Below the pieces are notes generated by a model. The model was given only the letters and a program-made list of their open reading frames with translations. It was not told the origin of the DNA and did no database searches. This document shows positions 43,968 to 52,229 of a stretch of 64,000 nucleotides of DNA, in pieces; the first letter of the stretch is position 1; every line of letters starts with the position of its first letter. Source of the stretch: Andeanibacterium fulvum (GTDB lineage: Bacteria > Pseudomonadota > Alphaproteobacteria > Sphingomonadales > Sphingomonadaceae); contig NZ_JBANRM010000003.1 of assembly GCF_037154085.1 (NCBI RefSeq), forward strand, positions 248,001 to 312,000. The letters run 5' to 3'. The position numbers and the translations under genes were made by a program.

Positions 43968-46400
43968 CTAGAAGGCTGCGTCGAGCCCCAGACGAACGGT
44001 ACGCGGGCGCAGCGGCGTGATCTGGTCCCGCCCGATGGCAAAGGGTGTGCCTAGCGCGAAGCGGTTACCTTCCTCGTCGGTGAGGTTAGTGACGCCCAGT
44101 GTCACACCCATATGGTCATTGCCGACGCGCACGGTCAGGCCGCTATCGAGATAGTCGCCCTGCTCCTCGCCCAGTTCCGGGCCCACCCCAAGGCGGGACT
44201 TGCCGACATAGCTCGCCCAGCCCTGTGCGGTGAGATAAAGATCGTCGCTGATCTCGCGGTCGTAATTGAACCCGATCCGCCCGGCGAAGCGCGCGATGTT
44301 AGGCACCTGGCTGATCCGCCCGGTATTGGCATCCTGCAACGGCGGCCCGAACACCGGAGAGCCGATCGCGGTGCCGAATGTCAGGTCCAGCATGCGCGAA
44401 GGATCGTCCACACGGCTGTCATTATAGGTCAGGCCCGCATCGACGCGCAGTTCCGGCGTGAGCGCCACACTGCCCTTCACGCTGGCCGACCAGATATGCC
44501 CGTCGCCAATGTTGGCAGTGGTAGGGAAGCCCGAACTGTCGATGTAGTCGGCCTGGATATCGGTCCAGCGCGTATAGGAGATGTTGGCGGAAAGATCGAA
44601 CGGACCTCGCCCCGGATGGCCGTGACGAACCCCGAATTCGAAAGTGGAGATGTGGTCGTTCTTGAAGCGAGTAACGATATCCCCTGCAATCGCCAGCCCG
44701 CCCGGTCGAAAGCCTTCCTGATAACGCAGATAAAGCGATGTCTCCGGCAACACGGTTGCCACCAGCGAGGCTGAGGGCAGGAAGGCGCTCTCCTTGCGGT
44801 CGGCCGTCACTGCAGCGAGCAGGTCGGCCTTTTCCGCGGTCAGGCTGGCAAGGGCGATGTCCTCGCCATCGCCGCTCAGCCAGGAATGGGTGAATCGCCC
44901 GCCTGCGGTGGCGACGAGGCTTGGTGACAGCCGATAGCTGGCCTCGCCATAGAGCGTGAACTCGTCCACCGCGTTGCGTACGCCGGTGGTGGAAGCAAAC
45001 ACCTCCGGATTGCCGAGCGTGCGCGTCAGTTTGGTGTCGTTGCTGGTGAAGCTGGCGCCGAACAGCCAGCCGAAACGCTCGCCCAAGGGCTGCCAGATGC
45101 GGGTCTCGTTGGCGATCATGTCCGTCTCGTTCTTCTGGACGAACAGGCGCGGATCGCCATCGGGCGGGGTAGCGTCATAGCGCTCCTCCAGTTCCTGCCC
45201 GGTAATGCCGGTGGAACTCTTGAAGCGGATATCCCCGAACTCGCGCGAGATTACGATCTGGCCCTGAGCATAATCGGCGTCGAAACCTTCGCCCACCCGC
45301 GCGGCGCGAGTCAGCGGCGGGCCATCGCGGTCGGCATATTGGCTGTCATGCCCGGAGGTCGTCTGGCCAATGCCGATCAGATCGACCGTCCAGTCCTCTC
45401 CCACTTCGAAGCGCAGGGCGGCACGCCCGCCCAGGACATCCGTGCGATTAACGTCCTTGCGGCCAAGCAACGGCTTGTCGATGTAGCCGCCGCGCGTTTC
45501 CGCATCGGCGGAGATGCGCAGAGCCACCGCCTCGCCGATGGGCAGGTTGAGCATCGCGCTCGCATCGCCGCCCAGCGCGCCGTGCTGGGTCGCGCTGCCC
45601 CCGACCATGCCCGAGCCGCTGGTCACGCCGGTTTCCGGCGCCTTTGGCACCATGCGCAGAATGCCGCCCAACGCCCCCGCGCCGTACAGTGTGCCCTGCG
45701 GCCCTTCGAGGATTTCCACCCGCTCGAGGTCCGACAGGCGAAGGTCCGGGTCCGGGGCATTGTAGCTGAGGCGCAGGTCACCGAAATACTGCCCGACCGT
45801 AGCCTGCGTCGGCCCGGTGAAGCTGGAATCGGCAATGCCGCGAATAAACAGCTTGTTGCGTCCGCTACCCAGATGAGTGGAGGACACCGTGGGCGCACGC
45901 TCGATGATCTTTTCCGTGCCGCCTGTGCCGCCAAAGGTCAGATCCTTGCCGTCGATCATTTCCACCGCGCCGGGATAGAGCGCCAGCTCGATATCCCGTT
46001 TGGAACCGATCACGACGATATCCTGCGACGGAGCCTGCCGGGGCGGCGGCGCAGCCTTGCGCGGGTTTCCGCTGCGTCCGGCAGAGGGACGCGCAGCACT
46101 ACGCCGGGGCTTGGCATCAGCCACCAGCCGCCAGCCGGAAGTGCCCGCCGGGATCGCCTTGGCACCCAGTGCCTTCGCCAGCTTTTTCACGGCCTCGGCG
46201 GGAGAATATTTGCCCTTGATCGCCGGGACCTGCCGATTGGCCAGCGCAGGATCGGCCAGCACGATGCTGGTGCCAGTCTGGCGCGCGATCGCCACGGCCG
46301 CATCGCCGCCACGGCCCGCAGGCGCGCTGACGGCCACGTCCCGCGCATGGGCGGGCGTGGAGATCAGTGCCGCAAGGGCCAGGAGGGCGTAACGCCGCAT
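43968..46400 (-). CDS. TonB-dependent receptor with STN signalling domain (FecA type)
   Basis: 810 residues: a signal peptide (to THPAHA-like end near 19), a secretin/TonB short N-terminal domain (about 25-95, AVAIARQTGTSIVLADPALANRQVPAIKGKYSPAEAV), a basic Pro/Ser linker, TonB box QDIVVIGSKR, a plug (about 135-240, LFIRGIADSSF...ERVEILEGPQGTLYGAGALGG) and a 22-strand barrel ending RPRTVRLGLDAAF. The STN domain lets ligand binding signal to the adjoining FecR. Its ATG lies one base after the fecR stop (TAG-A-ATG). Ligand unknown. Confidence 0.93.
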   Translation of the reverse strand: MRRYALLALAALISTPAHARDVAVSAPAGRGGDAAVAIARQTGTSIVLADPALANRQVPAIKGKYSPAEAVKKLAKALGAKAIPAGTSGWRLVADAKPRRSAARPSAGRSGNPRKAAPPPRQAPSQDIVVIGSKRDIELALYPGAVEMIDGKDLTFGGTGGTEKIIERAPTVSSTHLGSGRNKLFIRGIADSSFTGPTQATVGQYFGDLRLSYNAPDPDLRLSDLERVEILEGPQGTLYGAGALGGILRMVPKAPETGVTSGSGMVGGSATQHGALGGDASAMLNLPIGEAVALRISADAETRGGYIDKPLLGRKDVNRTDVLGGRAALRFEVGEDWTVDLIGIGQTTSGHDSQYADRDGPPLTRAARVGEGFDADYAQGQIVISREFGDIRFKSSTGITGQELEERYDATPPDGDPRLFVQKNETDMIANETRIWQPLGERFGWLFGASFTSNDTKLTRTLGNPEVFASTTGVRNAVDEFTLYGEASYRLSPSLVATAGGRFTHSWLSGDGEDIALASLTAEKADLLAAVTADRKESAFLPSASLVATVLPETSLYLRYQEGFRPGGLAIAGDIVTRFKNDHISTFEFGVRHGHPGRGPFDLSANISYTRWTDIQADYIDSSGFPTTANIGDGHIWSASVKGSVALTPELRVDAGLTYNDSRVDDPSRMLDLTFGTAIGSPVFGPPLQDANTGRISQVPNIARFAGRIGFNYDREISDDLYLTAQGWASYVGKSRLGVGPELGEEQGDYLDSGLTVRVGNDHMGVTLGVTNLTDEEGNRFALGTPFAIGRDQITPLRPRTVRLGLDAAF

Positions 46401-46401
46401 T

Positions 46402-47346
46402 CTATCGCGCCCCGATCACCCACCCTTCGTCCGCCTTGCTGACGCCCACGCCCAGTAGCGGGCCGAGGCTGGCGGGATCGTTGCGCACCGGTTCGATCAG
46501 CAGGCTGCCCGAAACGCGCCGCTGGGCGGCACCGGGCGCGGCGGTGATAGCAAGCCCCGTCGCTCGGCCGAGATCCTGCGCAACCGCGCCCAAAGTCTCG
46601 TTCTGGAACGTAAGCCGTCCATCCCGCCATTCGCCCACCTGCGCAGTGGCAATCGTGCCAAGCGTATATCGCGCGGAAGCGGCATCGGCGGTCAGCACAT
46701 GGCCGGGATCGATGCGCACATTCTGCTTGCGCGGATTGAACGCAACCGCGCCTTCGGACACAGCGACCGTCGTCACCGAGCCGTTCAGCTTCACGTCGAA
46801 CACGGTACCCAGATCGACGAATTCATCCTCTCCTACATCGACGCGGAAGGGGTTCGCCTCGTCGTGGCGGACGGTGAACAAGGCCTGCCCTGCTTCAAGT
46901 TCGGCAAAGCGCGCATCGCCATGGTCCAGTTCGATCCGGCTGCCGCCGGCCAGCATCACCGAGGTGCCGTCTTCCAGCGCGATCATGCGGGTCTCTCCTG
47001 GCGCCGTCTCAACTACATAGGTGCCGTTCTGTGCCTGCCAGAGGCCGACTGCACCCAGCGCGGCGAGCGAAGCGGCGAGCGCGCCGCCGATCCAGCGGCG
47101 ACGAAGAACCCTTGGGCCGTCATCATCATTGGCAGGGGTCTGCGCAACATCGGCGGCCAGGGTCGGCGCGGTTTGCAGGGCATCGGCCGCATCGGCGACG
47201 GCCGCAGTCACCAGATCATAAGCTTCGGAATGGGCAGGATCGGCTTCCAGCCACGCGGTAAAGCCTTCCCAATCCTCAAAGGAAGGATCGGCCGCCCGCG
47301 CGGCCCAGGCAGCGGCCTGGTCCAGAATTCGATCGTCAAACGCCAT
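46402..47346 (-). CDS. FecR-family anti-sigma factor/signal transducer
   Basis: 314 residues: an N-terminal cytosolic anti-sigma region (FDDRILDQAAAWAARAADPSFEDWEGFTAWLEADPAHSEAYD), one TM (about 92-110, WIGGALAASLAALGAVGLW), a periplasmic FecR domain (ETAPGETRMIALEDGTSVMLAGGSRIELD...VDLGTVFDVKL) and a C-terminal STN-like part (GRLTFQNETLGAVAQDLGRATGL). It should hold the ECF sigma factor until the receptor signals. The start at 47346 has GGAGG 8 bases upstream. Between the sigma gene and the receptor. Confidence 0.92.
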   Translation of the reverse strand: MAFDDRILDQAAAWAARAADPSFEDWEGFTAWLEADPAHSEAYDLVTAAVADAADALQTAPTLAADVAQTPANDDDGPRVLRRRWIGGALAASLAALGAVGLWQAQNGTYVVETAPGETRMIALEDGTSVMLAGGSRIELDHGDARFAELEAGQALFTVRHDEANPFRVDVGEDEFVDLGTVFDVKLNGSVTTVAVSEGAVAFNPRKQNVRIDPGHVLTADAASARYTLGTIATAQVGEWRDGRLTFQNETLGAVAQDLGRATGLAITAAPGAAQRRVSGSLLIEPVRNDPASLGPLLGVGVSKADEGWVIGAR

Positions 47347-47384
47347 GGTCGAAGCCTCCTGCAGCAAAGACGGAGACGACCCTT

Positions 47385-47912
47385 TCAAGCCTCATCGATT
47401 TTTTCCTTAAGTCTCGCCAGCGCCCGATAGGCCCCCCTCAGGTCGCTTTCGATTGTGCTCAGGCTCACACCGAACTCTTCCGCCACCTGGCGTTGCGGAA
47501 TGCCATCCACCCGGTGGCGGCGAAACACTGCGGACTGCCGCTCGCCCAGCGCATCCAGCGTTTCCTGCACCAGCTGCGCCTGCTGGCGGGCAATGATCGC
47601 ACGATCGGGCGAAGGTGCATCCGAAACGCCGGCAACGGCGCCGCCGTTCACTTCCGTCCAGTCTTTCTCTCGCTTTTCCGCCTGCCGGGTGGACCGATAG
47701 CGATCGATCATCAACAGGTCCGCCGCACGGAAGAGATAGGACAGAGGCGAGGAAATCGGCCCGGTCTGCGCCGCGCTGATCTTCAGCCATACCTCGTGCA
47801 GGATGTCCTCAGCCGCATCGCCCGCACCGCGCGCGGCAAGGAAGCGCAGCAGGCGCTCTCGGTTTTCGAGGAATGCCGCCTCGAGGCCGGAAGAAGTTCG
47901 GTTTGCCGACAA
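47385..47912 (-). CDS. ECF sigma factor, FecI type
   Basis: 175 residues with sigma region 2 (LRFLAARGAGDAAEDILHEVWLKI...SPLSYLFRAADLLMIDRYRS) and region 4 (LDALGERQSAVFRRHRVDGIPQRQVAEEFGVSLSTIESDLRGAYRAL). It should direct RNA polymerase to the receptor-autotransporter genes downstream and perhaps others. The start appears to be a TTG at 47912 with a GGTGG site; no ATG lies close by. It is followed 38 bases later by fecR. Confidence 0.92.
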   Translation of the reverse strand: MSANRTSSGLEAAFLENRERLLRFLAARGAGDAAEDILHEVWLKISAAQTGPISSPLSYLFRAADLLMIDRYRSTRQAEKREKDWTEVNGGAVAGVSDAPSPDRAIIARQQAQLVQETLDALGERQSAVFRRHRVDGIPQRQVAEEFGVSLSTIESDLRGAYRALARLKEKIDEA

Positions 47913-48014
47913 ATGCCACCGCAGCGATTGTTGCGAGCGGCTGCATATAGTTTCAACCGGCGCGAGAAGGAAGCCGGCGCGCGCCCCGCAACAATCCGTA
48001 ATACGAAAACCTTA

Positions 48015-49148
48015 TCAGCCGCACCCGCCCACAGTGCCGCCCATGCGCTTGTCGCGGCCATAGACGTCGGGAAGCACCTTCACCCCGCCCTGCCCGTCAC
48101 TCACGGCAGTGAAATAGGCGATGTAGACCGGAATCGGCCGGGCAAGGTCCACCACGGTCGACGTACCGGATGCGACAATCGCGTCCACTTCCTCGCGCGT
48201 CTTCACTCCTTCCAGCAGGGTCGCCGCATAGCCGATAGCATCCTGCGTGCGGATACAGCCATGGCTGAAGGCCCGCACCTCGCGATCGAACAGGCTCTTG
48301 CTGGGCGTGTCGTGCATGTAGACGCTGTAGCGGTTGGGCATGACGAGCTTCATCTGGCCCAGCGAGTTATTCGGCCCCGGTTTCTGGCGATAGCGCCCGC
48401 CGCCCCAGACATAGCCGCGCGCCCGTGCGGTAGACGGGCTGCGGCGCACCAGCGAGCCGACGCTCTCGCGCACGATGCTTGCCGGGATTTCCCACCAGGG
48501 ATTGAGATTCACGCCGGTTATGGTTGCGTTGAAGATCGGAGTGGGCGTGCTCGTTTTGCCGACGATCACTTTCCACGTGCCGACCTTGCGCCCGTCGCGC
48601 CAGAGCCCGGCTTCGAAAGCGGCGGCGTTGACCAGCACGTGATCCTCGCCCAGCGAAAGCGGCATCCAGCGCCAGCGTTCCATGTTGCGGGCAATCGCCT
48701 TACGCGTCGCTTCATCCGGCGCCGAGCCATAGGCCGCTTGGAGCGCCGCATATTCCGGATCGCGCGGCCGGAGGCTGACGAAGAAGGCGTCAAGCGTTCC
48801 GGCCTGAAGCGATCCCTTGAGCAGACCGGGAAGATCGAGCGACTTATCCGTATCGACGATGTTCCAACCCTTGCGTTCGGCCTGGGTCGCGCAGCCCAGC
48901 AAATGCATCCGGGCGAGCTTGAGTGCCAGATCATCTGCCGCCCCGGCCAGCGCGACCTGATCGCCGGACGCCTCCGCCTTCTTCAGCGCGGCATCGGAGG
49001 GAGCGGGCAAGGCGTCCATCGGCGCCATCGCCACCCAGCGTTTGAGTACGGAGAGATTCGCGGGAGTCCAATCAGCGGCCTGCGCCAGTGCGGGCGTAGC
49101 AATACCGCACAGACCAAACGCAACCATCGCAAGTAAGGCTCGCTTCAT
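48015..49148 (-). CDS. L,D-transpeptidase (YkuD fold, YcbB-like)
   Basis: 377 residues with a signal peptide (to PALAQA). The YkuD catalytic domain (about 185-325) ends in the active-site motif HDTPSKSLFDREVRAFSHGCIR (His and Cys). The region NPWWEIPASIVRESVGS is characteristic of the YcbB/LdtD branch, which makes 3-3 crosslinks in peptidoglycan. An N-terminal helical region (about 25-180) replaces the usual scaffold and is shorter than in E. coli YcbB (615). GGAG lies 5 bases before the ATG at 49148. It diverges from a second transpeptidase-like gene across 77 bases. Confidence 0.88.
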   Translation of the reverse strand: MKRALLAMVAFGLCGIATPALAQAADWTPANLSVLKRWVAMAPMDALPAPSDAALKKAEASGDQVALAGAADDLALKLARMHLLGCATQAERKGWNIVDTDKSLDLPGLLKGSLQAGTLDAFFVSLRPRDPEYAALQAAYGSAPDEATRKAIARNMERWRWMPLSLGEDHVLVNAAAFEAGLWRDGRKVGTWKVIVGKTSTPTPIFNATITGVNLNPWWEIPASIVRESVGSLVRRSPSTARARGYVWGGGRYRQKPGPNNSLGQMKLVMPNRYSVYMHDTPSKSLFDREVRAFSHGCIRTQDAIGYAATLLEGVKTREEVDAIVASGTSTVVDLARPIPVYIAYFTAVSDGQGGVKVLPDVYGRDKRMGGTVGGCG

Positions 49149-49225
49149 CGACACTCCAATTCGCATGCGTTGCAAGGTCTCACCCACGGATTACATCAGA
49201 GAAAACGCATATTCGGGATCGCACC

Positions 49226-49825
49226 ATGAATTTCAACCGGCGCCATTTTCTTGGTGCCGCTTTTGCCGGAGCTGCAGGACTGGCTTCGCCGCGCGCTTTC
49301 GCTGCGGTGAAGAATGACACCATGCCCGACCTGCTTCCCCGTGCATTGGCTGCACTGAACCAGCACCATAACTCAATTCTCCGCCGCGACATTATCGGTG
49401 TCGTGGATTTCTCGCACCATTCGCGCGAACAGCGCTTCCAGATCGTCGATATCGGCAATGGCCGGGTAGTCGCCTCTTATCTGGTCGCCCATGGCCGGGG
49501 CTCCGACCCGGCGAATAGCGGCTGGGCGACGCGCTTTTCCAATCGCCCCGGCTCCAACGCCTCTTCCGAGGGCAGCTTCCGCACGGGAGACACCTATTAC
49601 GGCAAGCACGGCAAGTCCCGCCGTCTGATCGGGCTGGACCCGCAGAACAATCTCGCCTTGCAGCGGGCAATCGTTATCCACGGGGCCGATTATGTCGACC
49701 CCGCGCTGGTTGCCGTGCAGGGCCGCATTGGCCGCAGTCAGGGCTGCTTCGCCCTTGAGCGCCGCCTGGTGAACGAAGTGATGGACCGGCTGGGCAACGG
49801 GGCACTCCTCTTCGCGGCGAGCTAA
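49226..49825 (+). CDS. Tat-exported murein L,D-transpeptidase catalytic-domain protein
   Basis: 199 residues. The N-terminus NFNRRHFLGAAFAGAAG is a twin-arginine signal. The catalytic part (about 50-195) has VDFSHHSREQRFQIVD, a GSFRTGDTYYGKHG stretch, IVIHGADYV (His) and GRIGRSQGCFAL (Cys), matching the 'murein L,D-transpeptidase catalytic domain' family (YkuD_2). It probably remodels or crosslinks peptidoglycan. Its stop overlaps the convergent membrane-protein gene by 4 bases. Export by Tat rather than Sec implies folding before transport. Confidence 0.82.
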   Translation: MNFNRRHFLGAAFAGAAGLASPRAFAAVKNDTMPDLLPRALAALNQHHNSILRRDIIGVVDFSHHSREQRFQIVDIGNGRVVASYLVAHGRGSDPANSGWATRFSNRPGSNASSEGSFRTGDTYYGKHGKSRRLIGLDPQNNLALQRAIVIHGADYVDPALVAVQGRIGRSQGCFALERRLVNEVMDRLGNGALLFAAS

Positions 49826-50406
49826 CCCTCGCCCTTCCGGCGGGCGATCAGCTTCGCCCAGTCGATCCGGGCGAAGGCGATCAGAGCGCCGATCATGGCC
49901 AGTTGCAGGCCGATGCCGAGCGGGCTGGAAATACTGCCCGCCAGCACGTCGCCGAAGGACGATTGCCTCACTTCCTTCGCGCTGTAGGCATAGATCGAAT
50001 AGGACACGATCCGCCCGGCAAAGAACGCGGCGGTGAAGCCCAGCAGGCGCACGCCTGCGAGCCCCGCCGCCTCGAACAATTGCGCCGAAGGAACGGGCGA
50101 AAGCGCAAACAGCCCCAGCGCCACTATACCGCCCTTGCGGTTGCGCTCGAACGCCTCACGCGCGGCGGTGAGATTGGCGCGCGTCTTTTCCGACACACGC
50201 GTTCCCAGCAATCGGAAGGCATGGGCCAACACCAGCCGACCCGATGCCGCGGCCAAGGCCCCGACGAGAATGATCGCGGGCGTCGGCAGGTCCGAATTGA
50301 GGCCGTACAGGACAATGATCGACCATGTGGGCGGCCCGAAGGCCGGCATGAGGTTCACCCCGAATACGATCCCGAACAGGATCAGATAGGGGACGAAACT
50401 CTCCAT
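49822..50406 (-). CDS. Multi-span membrane protein, VTT/DedA-like
   Basis: 194 residues with about five hydrophobic segments. It starts MESFVPYLILFGIVFGVNLMPAFGPP, with a charged central helix (REAFERNRKGG) and GLFALSPVPSAQLFEAAGLAGVRLLGFTAAFFAGRI, which resembles the VTT (DedA) re-entrant motif. Family call is tentative. It is the third gene of a minus-strand unit after the quinohemoprotein dehydrogenase and the duplicated-domain protein (14-base gap). The ATG at 50406 is chosen over an upstream TTG at 50424. Confidence 0.55.
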   Translation of the reverse strand: MESFVPYLILFGIVFGVNLMPAFGPPTWSIIVLYGLNSDLPTPAIILVGALAAASGRLVLAHAFRLLGTRVSEKTRANLTAAREAFERNRKGGIVALGLFALSPVPSAQLFEAAGLAGVRLLGFTAAFFAGRIVSYSIYAYSAKEVRQSSFGDVLAGSISSPLGIGLQLAMIGALIAFARIDWAKLIARRKGEG

Positions 50407-50420
50407 ACCTGCCTCGGCCT

Positions 50421-52211
50421 TCAACCTGTCTTAGCGGTGGGGCTCATCCCATAGGGCAGTTCGGAATTGAATGCCTCTACCCGCTCGATCTTGCCTCTCT
50501 TGAAGCGGAACAGTTCGACCACCTGATAGGTATGCGGATAGGTGCCCTCGGCTCCGCCCACGGCAGGAAAATCCTCGAAGGTGCGATAGACGATCAGCCC
50601 GCGCTTTTCGTCCACGGCCAGCACCTCACGATCGCGCACCTGTTCAAGGCTGCCCAGAACCGGCCCGCCGAAGGGCGAGACGCAATCACCCACGTCCTGC
50701 CCGTTGACCGCCCAGCGGCATTCGGCGGAGACACTGACGGGGGCCTTGCCGCCCTTGGTGTTCATTGCCTTGTAGAAGCTTTCCGTGGCGGCTCGCATCA
50801 CCTTGGCGCTGGTGCGCTCGGCGGGCGCCAGTTCCGTGAATGAAGGACCTCCGTTCGGCTCGACATAAGGCGCACCATATTCCTTGCGGCGAACCAGCAC
50901 GTCGATAGAGCCGACATTCTTGCCGTCATAGGACACCGTGAACGCACCCCATGCGGGCTGGCCGTGCTCCTCGATCCGGCCGATCCAGACGCCCTTGCCC
51001 GCCTTGGCATCGGCGATCACCAGTGGGTTCTGATCGACGGTCGAAACGCCGGCCCAGATCCCCTCGCCCACGCGAATGCCCACGCTGTTTTCGGCATAGC
51101 CCACCTTGGGCGCCCAGCTGACATCATGCCACTTGTTGCCCGCGAAGCTGGTCACGACCTGGCGCGTCGTCTGGTCCACGCAGGCATCGTCGCATTCCGC
51201 AGGCTTCGGCGCGTAAGTCGGCACCTTGGAATCCGGGCCCCAGAACGGGTTGTGCTTGAAATAGGGGACATAGGTGAACACCGCCTCGATCCGCTGGATT
51301 TCGGCATTCTTGATGCGGAAGGCTTCCAGCAGGGTGATCGAGTTCGGCCATTTCAGCGCGGTCTTCATCTCGCGCCCATTGGTCAGCAGGTAACGATCCC
51401 ACTCATTGGCGTGATCGAAGAAACCGCGTCCTACGGCCACGCCGCGTTCCTCGTCCACGATGAAGAAATCGCGGCGGACGCGCTTGTTGATCTTGTAGAG
51501 GCCCAGCTCGAACTGCGCGCGGCAACCGGTTGCCAGCGCCGCCGCGTTTCCGCCCGTGCTGCCGGGTGTAGGTGCAGTAGTGGATATGCCGTTCTCCAGC
51601 CGCCCGCAATCGTCGGAAAAGGGCGCGAAGACCTGCCCGTCATTCACTTCCACCGTATCGAAATAGGCGTCCGCGATTGCCAGCATGCGTTCGCGCGAGC
51701 GGCGCTGTTCGGTCGGCAGGATTTCATTGAACTCGGGATCGTGAACCATCCTGGTCACGTCGCCAAAGGGTGCAGGAAGGCCGCTCTTGCGGTGGACGAC
51801 GCTTTCCACCTCGTCGATCTTGCCGTCCTTCACATGGATACGCACGGCATAGATGGCAGGCGCGCCGTTTTCCTTCACGGAGCCGAACCATGCGGCATTA
51901 CCGGTCACCTTGTCGGCAACTTCCAGCCCCACCTGATCGACGCCCGTCACGGTCTTCCACAGCCCCTGCCCGATGCTGATCGGAACATTGTTTTCCGTGA
52001 ACACGACATTCGCCGCGAAAGGCGCCTTGGACGGGTCCTTGGCCGCCAGTGCAGCCATGTGATCGCGCAGCAGGCCAATCAGACAGTCCCGCTCACAGGA
52101 ACGGTCCGGCACCGCGCTTTCCTCGCCCGCCGCCTGCGCCAATGCAGGCGTTGCGGGCAAAAGGGCAGCCGATGCGGCTAATGTCGCCAGCATGATCCGA
52201 TGAAAACGCAT
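50421..52211 (-). CDS. Exported protein with an internal tandem duplication, unknown family
   Basis: 596 residues: a signal peptide (to PALAQ), then two related halves (about 35-330 and 345-590). Both carry the run 'GxGxW..VTxVDQ...VADxxxGxxxWxGxxxExGxPAxxxxxxxxDGKxxxxxxxxxRK', then a helix with ER...M, a DC(G/R) region and 'DEERGxxVxRxFF/DEKRGLIVYRTF', then 'LxExFRxKxxxIxRxEA'. The halves look like an NTF2/SnoaL-type barrel with an extension. Its ATG lies 18 bases after the dehydrogenase stop, so they are co-expressed. No enzyme family recognised; role in the periplasmic oxidation module is inferred. Confidence 0.65.
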   Translation of the reverse strand: MRFHRIMLATLAASAALLPATPALAQAAGEESAVPDRSCERDCLIGLLRDHMAALAAKDPSKAPFAANVVFTENNVPISIGQGLWKTVTGVDQVGLEVADKVTGNAAWFGSVKENGAPAIYAVRIHVKDGKIDEVESVVHRKSGLPAPFGDVTRMVHDPEFNEILPTEQRRSRERMLAIADAYFDTVEVNDGQVFAPFSDDCGRLENGISTTAPTPGSTGGNAAALATGCRAQFELGLYKINKRVRRDFFIVDEERGVAVGRGFFDHANEWDRYLLTNGREMKTALKWPNSITLLEAFRIKNAEIQRIEAVFTYVPYFKHNPFWGPDSKVPTYAPKPAECDDACVDQTTRQVVTSFAGNKWHDVSWAPKVGYAENSVGIRVGEGIWAGVSTVDQNPLVIADAKAGKGVWIGRIEEHGQPAWGAFTVSYDGKNVGSIDVLVRRKEYGAPYVEPNGGPSFTELAPAERTSAKVMRAATESFYKAMNTKGGKAPVSVSAECRWAVNGQDVGDCVSPFGGPVLGSLEQVRDREVLAVDEKRGLIVYRTFEDFPAVGGAEGTYPHTYQVVELFRFKRGKIERVEAFNSELPYGMSPTAKTG

Positions 52212-52229
52212 CCTCAATTCCCCTGATTA

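Noticed and set aside
47493..49136. Open frame antisense to the sigma-factor and transpeptidase genes
   Set aside because: It spans two confident minus-strand genes and shows no domain.
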